This document shows, piece after piece, positions 21,101 through 33,100 of a stretch of DNA of 64,000 nt. The stretch is from Enoplosus armatus (lineage: Eukaryota; Chordata; Actinopteri; Centrarchiformes; Enoplosidae): assembly GCF_043641665.1 (NCBI RefSeq), contig NC_092191.1, forward strand, positions 1,684,001 through 1,748,000, read 5' to 3'. Made by a program: the position numbers and the translations under genes. The stretch's first letter is position 1, and each line of letters opens with the position of its first letter. The notes beneath the pieces are model-generated. The model searched no databases, was not told the DNA's origin, and saw only the letters and a program-made list of their open reading frames with translations.

Positions 21101-24100
21101 TGCATTGCTTAAAATAGATGTGTATCTATTGTGCATGAGACTGACAGCTGAAACGCCTCCTATGTAGGCAAGCCTTAAGGCCTTTGATGGGGCTGTGAGA
21201 GGGCACAGGGGGGGGACACTGACCAGATGGTGAAGTGACATTCACAGCTTACTGTGACGATGGAAAGGGTAGAGTCAAATTTCATTCAAGTTGACGTTGG
21301 CTCCCCATCAAATTTAGACTTTCTTGATTCTTGTGATTCTTTAGGGCTTCAGTATGTTGGAAACCAACTAGTTTGTACAATGTGTTGTCTAAAGGCAAAA
21401 GTGTTTCCACCTGTTCTGAATGGCCACGCCCAAAGGCAAAAAGCCCGCTAACTCGTTGCCTCCCTCTTTCCTCTTTCAAGAATCCTACAAATGAGGTTAA
21501 GGGTGCTCCTTTATGGTGATGTTTATGGTGTTGCAGAGGTATTACGTACACTATAATTTACTGCTTAGTGTAAATCATCGTGTAGCTCTGTAATTTTTCC
21601 ACCATCCTTTCCTCGTAAAGTGAAAATGGACCTCAGCTCAGGAGGAGCTGCCTTTTTTGATGGATGGTTTTGAAGTGTTTGTTTTTCATGTCTTGTTTTA
21701 TCAGCTTTTAGTAACTACTCTTGTGAAGCGCTTTGACATTGCTGTAAAAAGTGCTATATAAATAAACTTGTATATTAATAACTGTAAGAATTTGTGTCTT
21801 TGATGCGTTTTTAATATTTTCATCTTTACTCTTTGCCTTTTAGAGTGAGAAGAGCAATGCCAGCTTGTTAAACTCGACCAATAAGACTCTCCTTGAAGGC
21901 AAGATTTGAATTTGTCTTACAATCTATTGTTTAGTTATTGTTTTCTCTGCAGCTGCACATCTGACACTGAAACTACCTGTGCACTGTACAATCTTTTTAC
22001 TAATTCTGACTGACAGCACAGTCAGTGCAGTAATGTTGTATTCCAAAATGTATTGTTTAACCACGGGTAAGGAATGCATTTTTAAAATTCTCATCCTGTG
22101 TCCGTGTACTGTAGTGTGTTTCTACAGGCCATGATTTTGAACGTTTGTCTCTTTTGCAGGCCCCTCCACGCTGTTGACGGCTGTAGCAGCGGAGGACAAA
22201 ATCAGCCCAGAGGTGGAAACGCTCACTAAGTTCTCCGTTTGGGTTTCTTTCTGTGAAATCTACAATGAAAACATTCACGACCTCTTGGAGGTGGTACCCA
22301 GCGGGGCCCTGAGGAGGACCGCACTGCGCCTGTCGCAGGATGTCAAGGGCAACGCTTTTGTCAAAGGTTTGAAGGGCGGGGGGGCAAATACCACAATACT
22401 TGATTGAAGTCTGAAGCTGTTTAGCAAATATTCTATATACTGTGGCAAAAAAAAATTCAGCTTTTTACACTTTTCCTTATAAGCAAATTTAAAATATACA
22501 TAAACACATTTGCCTGTTACGGTTTTCCTTGAGCCATATTTTTGTCAATATTTTAAAATAAAAGTTTTTTCTCTCACCAAGCCAGGTTTTGGTTCTATGC
22601 GTTAAACCTCACAGATTTGTGTGTGCGTTTGTTTTTAGACATCCTGATTTGCTTTGCTGTTGTTCAAAATAAGACATTATTTATGGGTATTATGGGTATA
22701 CTTCTTGTGCGAATGAACCCTCTACATTTTCTTTATGACTTTGCGACTTGCCTATGGAATGTTGGTGAACGAGCAGCCCCAACATGTTGAGTTTATGAGT
22801 ATCCTGTTTTTGTGCATTTGTATTTAGATCTGCGTTGGGTTCAGGTTAATAATGCAGAAGAGGCTTACAAGGTTATGAAGCTGGGCAAGAAGAACCAGAG
22901 TTTCTCCTCCACCCGGCTCAACCAGCTCTCCAGCAGGAGGTAGGGACAACATCCAGCAGCATTTACAGATATTTCAAACCGCAACTTAACACTGAGTGCA
23001 AAAGTTAAATCAGCATTAATTCCTAGATCACCAACTTTACTTGCAGCTTGGTATGTTACGTGGAGTACATTTGTCAAAGATATTGTACCTTGACAATATT
23101 CCTCTTACGCCGGTCCCATGCCAGACCATTTTTATATTCTTATCCCATAAGTCAGATTCAACAAACTGTCTTAACTGCACAAACGTGTCGTAAATTGCTC
23201 GTTTCAATCTGCTCATGAGCAGGTGTGCAATTGTTAAACATGATCATAACCATGTTCAATGCCCCAAACCTTTTTATATGAAGCTATTCTTTATGCACCA
23301 TGTGTGGGCAAGTTTCATTTACAGGAGAATTGACAGTCATGGGAACAAATGAGAGAATATATTCCATTACAGGTGACATTACATGTTTAATTTTACAAAA
23401 TTTTATTTTATTGTTTTTATTTTAGTTATTGATGTGAGTAACATTTACTGCAAATTAAAAAAAGCATTATAATCCTTAAATCAAACGTGTGTTTTTCCCC
23501 CGTTGAGAAAGGCAGATTTCAAAATGCAACAAGATTAGAGAATGCGACAAAATTTAAATCACTTGTACATGTCATTCAAGAGCAAATACGAGTTTGATTC
23601 TTGCATGAGTTCCTGTGAACATGGGAGTGGCAGTTTCTACCCCCTCAGTCTTCTTAAAGCCCTTCTATCCTTTCCTCTCTTTACACATTCTCACCTTCTT
23701 ATTCTATCACTTTTCTTGCCACTTGCTCAATTGTGGTTGTAGTCATACTGAAATACACGTAAAAGGTCTGAGCTGAGCCACTTTACAACTATGCATTTTA
23801 TTTCTCCATGATTTTGTGCTTATTTCTTCTGGTAATTTCTTCCTTAACAGTCTGTTTATTCCATTTTAATACAAAGTTACTGAAATGTAGGTTCGATTTC
23901 CTTTCTCTTTCTGCAGTCACAGTATTTTTTCGGTTCGCATATTGAGGATTGAGGATATTGGGAGTCCGAGGGTCCACGCGGTCAGCGAGTGAGTAAAATG
24001 TTAGATTTAACTGGACTATGTAAACATGGTTTTGGGTGTGTAACTTTCACTGTGTTGAAAAAGTGTGCAAAATAAAAGTTTAGTGAAGCATGAAGTGTTG

Positions 24101-27100
24101 AACATGAATGTACAGCATCTGCTTTTTGTATAAGAGCTCTCATCCTTTTATGTGGATAAATGTTTGTCCTCAGGTTGTGTCTGTGTGACCTGGCTGGCTC
24201 GGAGCGATGCGCCAAGACCCAGAATAAAGGAGAGCGTCTGAAAGAAGCTGGAAACATCAACACCTCACTGCTCATCCTGGGAAAATGCATCAACGCACTT
24301 CGACACAATCAGCAGGCCAAGTGAGATCATTACCTGTCCGTCATTCCCTCTCTGTCTTCAAATCAAAAGATTTCACGTAATATGAAAGGGTCACTCATGA
24401 TGTTGAAATCACAGATAGTTAACGCCCAACTCCGAAACTCTGTCGAGCTTTTTTTATCCTCCTTTTTGCACGCTGCTTTGGTTTAGTGTGTGGTTGTATT
24501 GTGGCTCTCCTCAACCTCCATAGACAGCTGTTTTCAGCAGCAACAAAGATAAACCCACTGTACACAACCTACCGAAACAGCACCAAACAGCAAACAGACG
24601 ACAAAGTTTGCGACTAGCTGGGGAAGAAAGTGGAAATGTTGCCAGATATTTTTCTTAGGAGTGAGTGGATTTGATGAATGTAAGTCCAACATTCAGTGTC
24701 TGCTAGATGTATAAATAAGAAACGGTTTGCTTAATAAGCTGGTGATATGTGGTGGCTGTCAGCTTATTTTGTTGTTTTTGTACACCCTAGTGGCCAATAA
24801 TTGATTGATGCAACTTTAAATTGTAGATCTTTGCAGCACAAATAGTTGAGAATGCACATATATCAATGCCAGCTAAGCTGTTTGTTTGTCTGTTCCCTCC
24901 CTCAGGCTGCTTCAGCATGTTCCCTTCAGGGAAAGCAAGCTGACCCACTACCTGCAGGGCTTTTTCTGTGGTCGAGGAAAAGCCTGTATGATCGTCAACA
25001 TCAACCAGTGTGCCTCCATGTACGACGAGACTCTCAATGTCCTCAAATTCTCTGCTGTGGCACAGAAGGTGCATACTCATTTTCATTTTCTCTCTTATTG
25101 TGCTTTGCTGTCCGAGCTGCAATTCAATTAGAGTCTTTATCTTTTGCTGTGCTGTGCAATAACACCAAACGTACATCAGGTACATTTGTCCATATATATT
25201 ACTATCCTTATCTTATGTGAATAACCAAAGTGCAACATCCACATCAGATTTAGGAACTGATCGAAATTCATAAATGTTGCACACTGCAGTGTTAATGGTT
25301 CTATTATTAATTTTCCTCTTTTTTGCTTCTGTCTTTTTCCAGGTTGTGGTTCTGTCCACCAGGCCCCTTCCCATCATGTCCCAGAGGTCCAGCAATGAGG
25401 TATCCTTCATCATCAACAATGCAGAGGGGAAGGCTCCTCGGGGCAGCAGGAGGAGCTCCCTGATTGGCTGGGATAGTAGCCTGGAGGATGTACAGGTGGG
25501 GTGGAGGCGGGGTGACCTCATGCTTTCCTTTATTACAGTTTATACTGCTGCAGTTTGAATCTTCCCTTACTTTGCTTGAAGTATCACTAGATAAATCTTT
25601 GTTGCGTTGTTATTAAAATCTTTTTTCCAGGAGGATGAGGATGATGAGTATGATGAGGAAAGGAGCCTGATGGAGGAGCCAATGGATCAGACCGGCAATG
25701 AAAATGATGATAAAATTCTCATCTGTAAAAGGGCGCACCAGGTCAGTTCCTTAGCATTTTAATTTCAAAAGGTGCTTTTAACAAAGAAGTTGCCACTAAC
25801 TGCTTAAAATATCATTAAAGGAGATAAGCAGATATTAAAAACTTGCACAGAGAGTAAGAAGAATACATTTGGAAAGTAAATAAGAGTGGTAAGGTAGATT
25901 ATAACCCAGAGTAATTAAAAGATTCTTCATTCAGGACTTTTGGAGAAGCCATAGTGCTTCACTAAACTTTATTTTCCACTGTTCCTTACTCCACTTTGAT
26001 TAGACAGGAGGTCTAGAGAAAAGAAAGGTGTAAAAGAAAAAAATTACTGACTCCTATTTTCTAGCTAGTAATTTTCTTTGAGTTGATTGTGTGAGAAATG
26101 AGCATTTGTTTCCATCTTACTGCTCATTGGAGGACGATCAGTCAAACAGTGTATGTGCAGTGTTGAATTTCATGTTTTCATTTGCTCTCAAAATTTGAGT
26201 TTCTGCCAGTGCAGCATTTTTCATTGCCTGTTCATACATAGATAGATAGATTTAATCAACTGGTTTTTAATAAACAGGACATGTACTGAATATATGCAGT
26301 GGTATTCCTGAAAGAAGTTGTGTCCTGTTCCTCAGAGGCAGGCGGCGCTGCTGAAACAGCTGCAGATACAGCTGAAGAAGGAGCGAGCGGAGAGTCTGCT
26401 CATGGAGGCGAGAGTCAGAGAGGAAATCAGCAGAGAGTTCTCAGAGCTCTTCTCTGAGATGCAGAATGACTACAAGTGAGACATTTTCTGTTTATATACG
26501 TCTGGGAAAGCTCTGGGTCTGATATTTAAATAATACAAATGTGTGTGTTTGGTTCAGTGACCGCCTGGCGAGGGAGAGAGACATCTTGGAGGAGCGAGCA
26601 GAAAGGAGACTGGAGATCTTCAAGAACCTCATTGACAAAATGGCCACCGCTGGACCCAGTCCAGACGCTCAAACCATGGTAACGCAATCTCTCTTTTCCT
26701 TGGATCACACTCCATGTATTGCGTGTTTTGTTTATTTATTGGCTGATTAAATGTTATGCACGCTAAAAAAAGAGTTTTGATAACAAAGATTTAATGATTA
26801 AAACATGACTGAAATGGCACGTAAGCAGAGGCTGTATTTGATACCTATCACATTACATCTTAGTGACAAGATTCTTGTGCTACACTCACACTTCACACAC
26901 CCAGTTCTCACTAACAGAGTTTCCTTAATTATTGAGTTTGACCGGTCTTTGACCTGCTTCTGCCTACAGCTTGTCATTGAAATAATAATGATGCTTCTTG
27001 GAACGACTCTATTTGCTGGGAGAGCAAAGGGAATAGCAAGGTCTCTAACATTTCATAAAAGCACAGACAAGTTATTTGATCTCTTTTTGACATCCTTTAT

Positions 27101-30100
27101 TAATTACCCAAGGAGAAATTTGTATGTAGCTGCTCAAGCAGGTATGGGTTAATTATCTCTCCAGGACACTCTTGACAGGTGAACTGCCTCAGGGCACCAA
27201 ACCTGGATGTCCTGACTTACGGGATGTGCTCGCTAATCTCCCTGAATAATTTCTCTGATGTTTGCTTCCTCCTGCAGGACAAATCTCTGGACTCCTACTC
27301 CTCTGAATTGGCAGGCATTATGATGGCCACTGAGGCTGCTCATAAATGTCTGGGTTCAGGCCGAACAGGGACTCAGGGAGACAGAAGAGACACTGTAGAG
27401 GAGCTGGAGAGGAAGGTGTTGGAACTGAATGAGTACCAGAAGAAAGTCCAAGAGCAGATTGCTCACAAGCACAATGGTAAAAACACCTATGAATCCATGA
27501 ATGTCTTTATCTGTTCGAAAGGCAGATGTTGGATACAGATGGAGGAGGAAAATACAAACTGAGCTCCTTTCACTGTCATAAATGTAAATATTCTAAACAT
27601 CCAACAGCATAAGTTCATGACCTCCGTGGTGTTTTCTGTTACACTCGGCACACATCTCGGATCAGTTCAGTCATATCACAATTATTTCCTCATTAGAAAG
27701 AGGTTCCAAAGAAAACTGTTCACAGTGCAGTCTGTGGATTAGAGTTACAGAGACTTCTCAAATCCAAAGAAAAAACAACTATTTGCATGGTTTGGTGCCA
27801 CTAATGTTATGTGGGAAATAGGTTATTTTGTAATTGAGGAGAACCGAGTTAAAGGCATTAGTTATCCTCAAACCATGAAGGCCATGCATTCACAATTACT
27901 GACAATAGCAACACATTTTATTATAGAAATGTCAATAATTCAACAGCCTTCATGCCAGTATTGTAAGCTAATCTCTTCGATGGTGCAAAATGGTAAGTGG
28001 CTTTCTGTGATTTCCAAAATTGACAGTTTGACACCAGTGTGTCACCTCCGGCCTACTTTCCACATCCTGTTTTATTTCTTTATCTTCTGTGTTATTTCCT
28101 AGGTGAAGCCAGTGGTGCTGATGAAGAGAAAGGGAGGCTTCTCTTTCAGCTCCAAGAGAAGTCATCAGAGGTTGCCCGGCTGGAGAAACACGTGGGAGAC
28201 CTGCAGAGAGTGTCAGAGCTGGGCTCACAAGGTCGCTCCTCGCTGGTTGAGGAGGACAGTCCACATGTGAGAGAGCGGCTGCAGGTAAGAACCCTGAGCC
28301 AAGGAGCACCTGACCAGGAGGAGGTGCCCTGAAAGACAAGAAGCAATGTAGTAGAACCAGTTGTCACTGAAGGACCGGCTGAATTAGTATTATCTCGGCT
28401 CTTACGGTATTAGGCTTCGTGGTTTGTTTTTTCTTCTCTAGATGTATTCATTTCCCCTCATCATAGTTATGCAACTCTGCTCATTTATGCTGCCACAGGC
28501 TAGTAATGTTGACCAATGAGCATCTCCTTTTTCAGAGGTACCTTGGCAGCAGGAGGGTAAAATGTTTCCATTTCACTTTGTGCACTCACATTTTTTTATA
28601 GGTTCACAGAGTTAAACCAATGACCTGTTCACAAGTTCACCTTTCTAACCCCCAGGCTGTCACTGGCCTACATAGTGTTAGCCTGATGTTTGTCATAGGG
28701 CCCAGCATGTACGTGTAGGGCCGGCTCATATCTAGGTTAGCATGTAAAATATTTAACATTTATTGAGAAAGGAGAAAATATAACATCATTTCAACTCAAT
28801 ATGACTGTTTTAAGTTTGCCTGGACACTAGAACATGACTGCAGTTCTCAAAGGACTCATTTGGCCTTGACAGGTGATGCACCATATTTAAATTTTATTCA
28901 GAACCAGCCACTAAGCCTTATTCTCATTCTGCCAGTCACCGGGAATTTTTCTAAATGGGCTTAAAACAAAGGCACCAGTTGCCACCTGGAAAGTATGAAA
29001 TCATAACACTGATATACTTTAGGAAGTGGTCGACAGTAATGTAGGTTATATGACTTCCTATGTCATTAACATTTATGGGTGGCCCTTTTAAAATAACATG
29101 CCTGAGATCACTGATGAGACTTGTTCATCTCTGTTTTCAGTGACACTCTTCCCACCCTGGTTAAGGTTATTCAGTGCTGTTTAAATATTACAATAGGAAT
29201 AAGTCAATACTCCTATCACCTAGGAGGCGTTGGCTGCCCTTGAGAAGGAGAAGAGAGCCAGAGAAGATGCCCTCGCTGCTTTGGAGTACCAGACTTTGGG
29301 AAAAGAGGAGGTGCTGGCATCCTTAGAGGAGGAGAGGAAAGCAAGGCAGGAGGCCCTTGCTACACTACGGGAGCTGAAGCAAAGCAAAGACGAGACGCTA
29401 TCATCCCTTAAAGAAGAGAGAAAAGGCAACGAGAAAGCCATGGCAGCCCTTGAAACCGAGAGAAGAGCCAAAGAGGATGCCATTGCAGCCCATTCAGAAG
29501 AGAAGCAAAACAGAGAGGATGTCCTTGCTGCTCTTGGTGAAGAGAGGAGTGGCAAAGAGGAGGCTCAGTCTGCTCTGGAGGTGGAGAGGAAGGAGATCAG
29601 CAGGCTGGTTGAGGAGAGAGAAAAGAGGCAACAGGAGGGTGATGCACTTCGACAAGAAGTCAGAGAGCTGACTGCCAAATTGGAAGCCGTAGAGCACCAG
29701 GTGGGCTATATTACGATTTTAATCTTTTGGTCAAATTAAACTGTAAATCCACCACCCGGCAAAAGAGGGGATATAGCTGAAAACGGCACAGCGTAAAATG
29801 TTTAATTATTCATGACACAATGCTACTTTGTGTAAATTACCACAGGTGACCAGCAAAACGGAGAGAGCTGAACAAGTGTTACTCCAACTACAAACTGCTC
29901 AGGCACCACTGGACGAACACTCCAAGGAGATCCAGGAGAAAACTTCCCAGATCCACAACCTGACGCAGGAAGTTCAAAGCCTGAAACGGGAACTGCAGAC
30001 TTCAGCAGCATCATCTGGTGGTGTAGATGATCAGCTGAGAGAAGAAGTGTCGGAGCTTAGGAAGAACGTGACTGAGGAAAAGGAGAAAAATGAGAGCAAG

Positions 30101-33100
30101 CACAGACACATACTGGAGCTGGAGCAAAAGCTAGCACAGGCAAAAGAACAGTTGGCACACAAACAGCTGATCTCCGACCAGCAGCTTGGACTGTTTACTG
30201 AGAAGCTGAATTTACAAGAAGCAGCTTCAAAACAGGAAGTTGAAGATTTGAGAAAGAAGCTTCAGAAGCAGGAAGAGAAATCGCAGCAACCACTGGAGGA
30301 GCTCAGGTCCAAGCTCGAGTGCCAAGAACATGCTTCCAAAGAAGTAGAACAGCTGAGAGCAGAACTTGAGGAACAGATACAGCAGGTAGAGGAGCTCAAT
30401 GAGAAGCTGCGGGAACAAGAGGTGATATCACAACAGCAGTTGGAGGAGTTAAAACACAAACTGAGTGAACAAAACGAAACCTCCAGCAAACTTTTTGCTG
30501 ATCTCAAGCAAAAGCTCAGTATTCAGGAGCAAACTACAGAGCTGCTCAAGGTCGAACTAGAAGAAGCTAGGTTTAAAGGTTCAAGCAGTTCCTGTAGCTC
30601 TGCTGCTGAAGAAGATCTCAAGAGGTTGAACTCTGATCTCCAGACTGAGATCGCAGCCCTGAGGACAGAGGTTTCCAGCAAGGAAAAAGCAAAGGTGTCT
30701 CCCAGCCAAACTGAAGCTCAGCTAGCTTCTTCAGAGATGGAGAGAATGCTAAAAGAAAAGGACAGACAGGTGGAGGAGAAGCTAGCTGAGTCAGAGAAAG
30801 CATCTGCAGGGAGAGAGGCAGAGCTGCAGAAAAAGCTGCTGGAAAGGGAGGCACAGGTAACATCCCTGCAGAGGAGCCTGCAAAAGGCGCAGGAGCAGCG
30901 GGAGGACGAGGAGAGCCAGGCAGTCCAGGAGGCCCGGCACAGGGAGGTAGAAAGGCGCAGGGAGCTGCTGGCTGTGGCACACGAGGCTATCGCTCAGAAG
31001 GATGCAGAGCTGGAAAAGAAAGCAGAAGAGATCAGCAGGTAAACCGTCATTTCCTTTAGTCATTCAGTTTCCTTAGTATTTTTAATGGTAGGCTGCTGTT
31101 TTCCTGGTGTTTTCTTTCCGATCTTTTAGGACTTCAGTAAAGAGTCCTGTACTATATTTCCCTCTCTAAGTCCCTTGATAAGACAGGTAATACTTCTGTT
31201 TATTACAGACAGTAGTCACTAAATAAGTTCATGTCATTTCAGGTCTGTGTTTCTTCATTATTTATTTATAATTATAGGCTATAAACAAAGAATATTTTAC
31301 ATCAAAACAAACTATTTCCAGAATGTCTAGTATAGTTGAAAATAGCCGAGATTAATAAAAGAGCCCTAAAAAACAAAATGTTTGATATCTAAAATATAAT
31401 ACTATGATAATGGACTCCCATCAGAAAGCAGTTTGTTGCTACACTGGAGTTTATTATCATTCCCTGAGTTTCAGAGAAAACTAATAAACTTTGAGAAGCA
31501 GTATGAAGAGCTGTGATGGTGTTCTGGATCACAATGTACTATCCTGTCTTTTTTAAAGCACTGGTAGCAGTTCATTGTTATCTTGTCTTACTTTCCCAGA
31601 CTAAAGGAAAATGCCAAGCAGGACTCTGAGAAAGTCAAGAGCCTCAGCCTCGACCTTCAGAGGAAAGAGGACAACGATTCAGACCTCAGAGAGAAACTAG
31701 CCGACTACAAGAAGCAGATCCAGCAGGTCCAGAAGGAGGTACACGCATCATTAAACACAATCTCAATCATGACAGAAGTGAAAATAACCGCCAATCAATT
31801 TTTTATGTTAAGAAAGATAAAGATCAACAATATATCTTCGTCAACCTCAACTATCAATATCAGTACTGGCCTCAAAAAGAATGTGTCTGTCGGGCTACAG
31901 TGGGATATTGAACACGTTTGTAGCTCATTGATATAGACCCAGTGTGTAAAGACACGAGAGCGGAGACATTCTGGTCTCATGCCATCTAGAATGGCAGCAG
32001 ATTGTCTCCAGAGGACACGATGGAGCCGAAACATGACACGGCTGCACACGGCGGACAGTGTGGGTTATTTAAAGCAGAGCGAATTACTTTTATCTGTAAT
32101 GTTGTGTAAACTTTCGTTCACTGCTTTTTTCCTCTGAAGATCTCGTCCATGAGAGAAGAAGAAAAGCTTCTGAGGCAGAAGGTGGCTGACATGGAGAAAG
32201 CCAAGAAGCAGCTTCAGTCTGAGCTCGCCAACAGAGACAGAACCATCCAGCAACTCAAAATGGTGAGATAATCTGTCTTTCACTGGATTGCACTGGCACA
32301 ACTCCACCTACTTCATAGGAGAAGGCATGGAGAAGGGACAAAGTCTGAAGAGGTCCTTATATTACAATGTCTTGACCTCTCACATTTCCATTTACCAAAC
32401 CAAGTCTCTGAAGGCTTTAGCTCCTTTCGCCCTGAAAGAGCAGCACCCTCTTCCTGTTGTGTGCCAGTAAGCAGTCCAACGGATTTCCCTTTGACTGCCT
32501 CCATACTGGAATATTGATGTGCCATCGTAATGCTCTCCTCCTCTCTTTATCGCCTCCTCCAGGAACAAACATCCGACGCCAAGTCTGATCAGACACTGCA
32601 GCTCTATCAGAAGGCCTGTAAAGGTAAACGATGTGTGTCTCTGTGTGCGAAAGCATTTTGTCAGGTTTGTTGAAAGAGACCTGACATTGAAATCAGCATG
32701 GCCACTCTTTTGTAGGGCTGCAACGGATTATCAATCTATTGATCGATATGTTATTTTTCTGATTAATCATTTGGTCTAAAAAATAGTAAAAAAAAAAGAC
32801 CCCATCACAAGTTCCCAGAGCCCAAGATGACATCTTCAGATTGCTTGTTTTGTCTGACTCACCGGATGTAGGCTGTTGGGATAAGTCTGCCGCTGGCCGA
32901 CTATTTCAGTCGGTATTCTCCTCCCCTCCCGTTATCTCCGCTTTGCAAGAGCACCTCCGCTTCATCCTGGGCTTAGCGCCGCCGCCCAAGACGATTGTGA
33001 TTGGTTCAAAGAAGTACAAACAAGCCATAACGTTTTTTCCCATGTAACAGAATGATAATTGGTTCAGCCAGACCTTTCTCCAGCACTGGCTATGCGACAC

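Larger units (their letters stand above)
18990..25068 (+). other. kif20b: kif20b motor domain exons 3-12
   Basis: Exons 18990-19079, 19289-19411, 19761-19899, 20707-20948, 21844-21898, 22160-22366, 22828-22939, 23917-23988, 24174-24320 and 24906-25068 encode residues about 37-486. Seen in order: [11 protein letters not shown] (first strand), P-loop GVTNAGKT (142-149, the KIF20-type variant), [19 protein letters not shown], an insert rich in Ser and Asn (about 217-276), [20 protein letters not shown], switch I NQLSSRSH (353-360), switch II DLAGSE (388-393), [13 protein letters not shown] and the microtubule-contact segment [14 protein letters not shown], ending [11 protein letters not shown]. 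All nucleotide-binding residues expected for an active kinesin are present. Exon 6 could instead end at 20,891, which would shorten the insert by 19 residues without changing frame. Confidence 0.93.

Noticed and set aside
26805..27152. 115-residue plus-strand frame in kif20b intron 16
   Set aside because: Exons 16 and 17 splice in phase across it. No conserved motif and no good acceptor and donor pair frames it.
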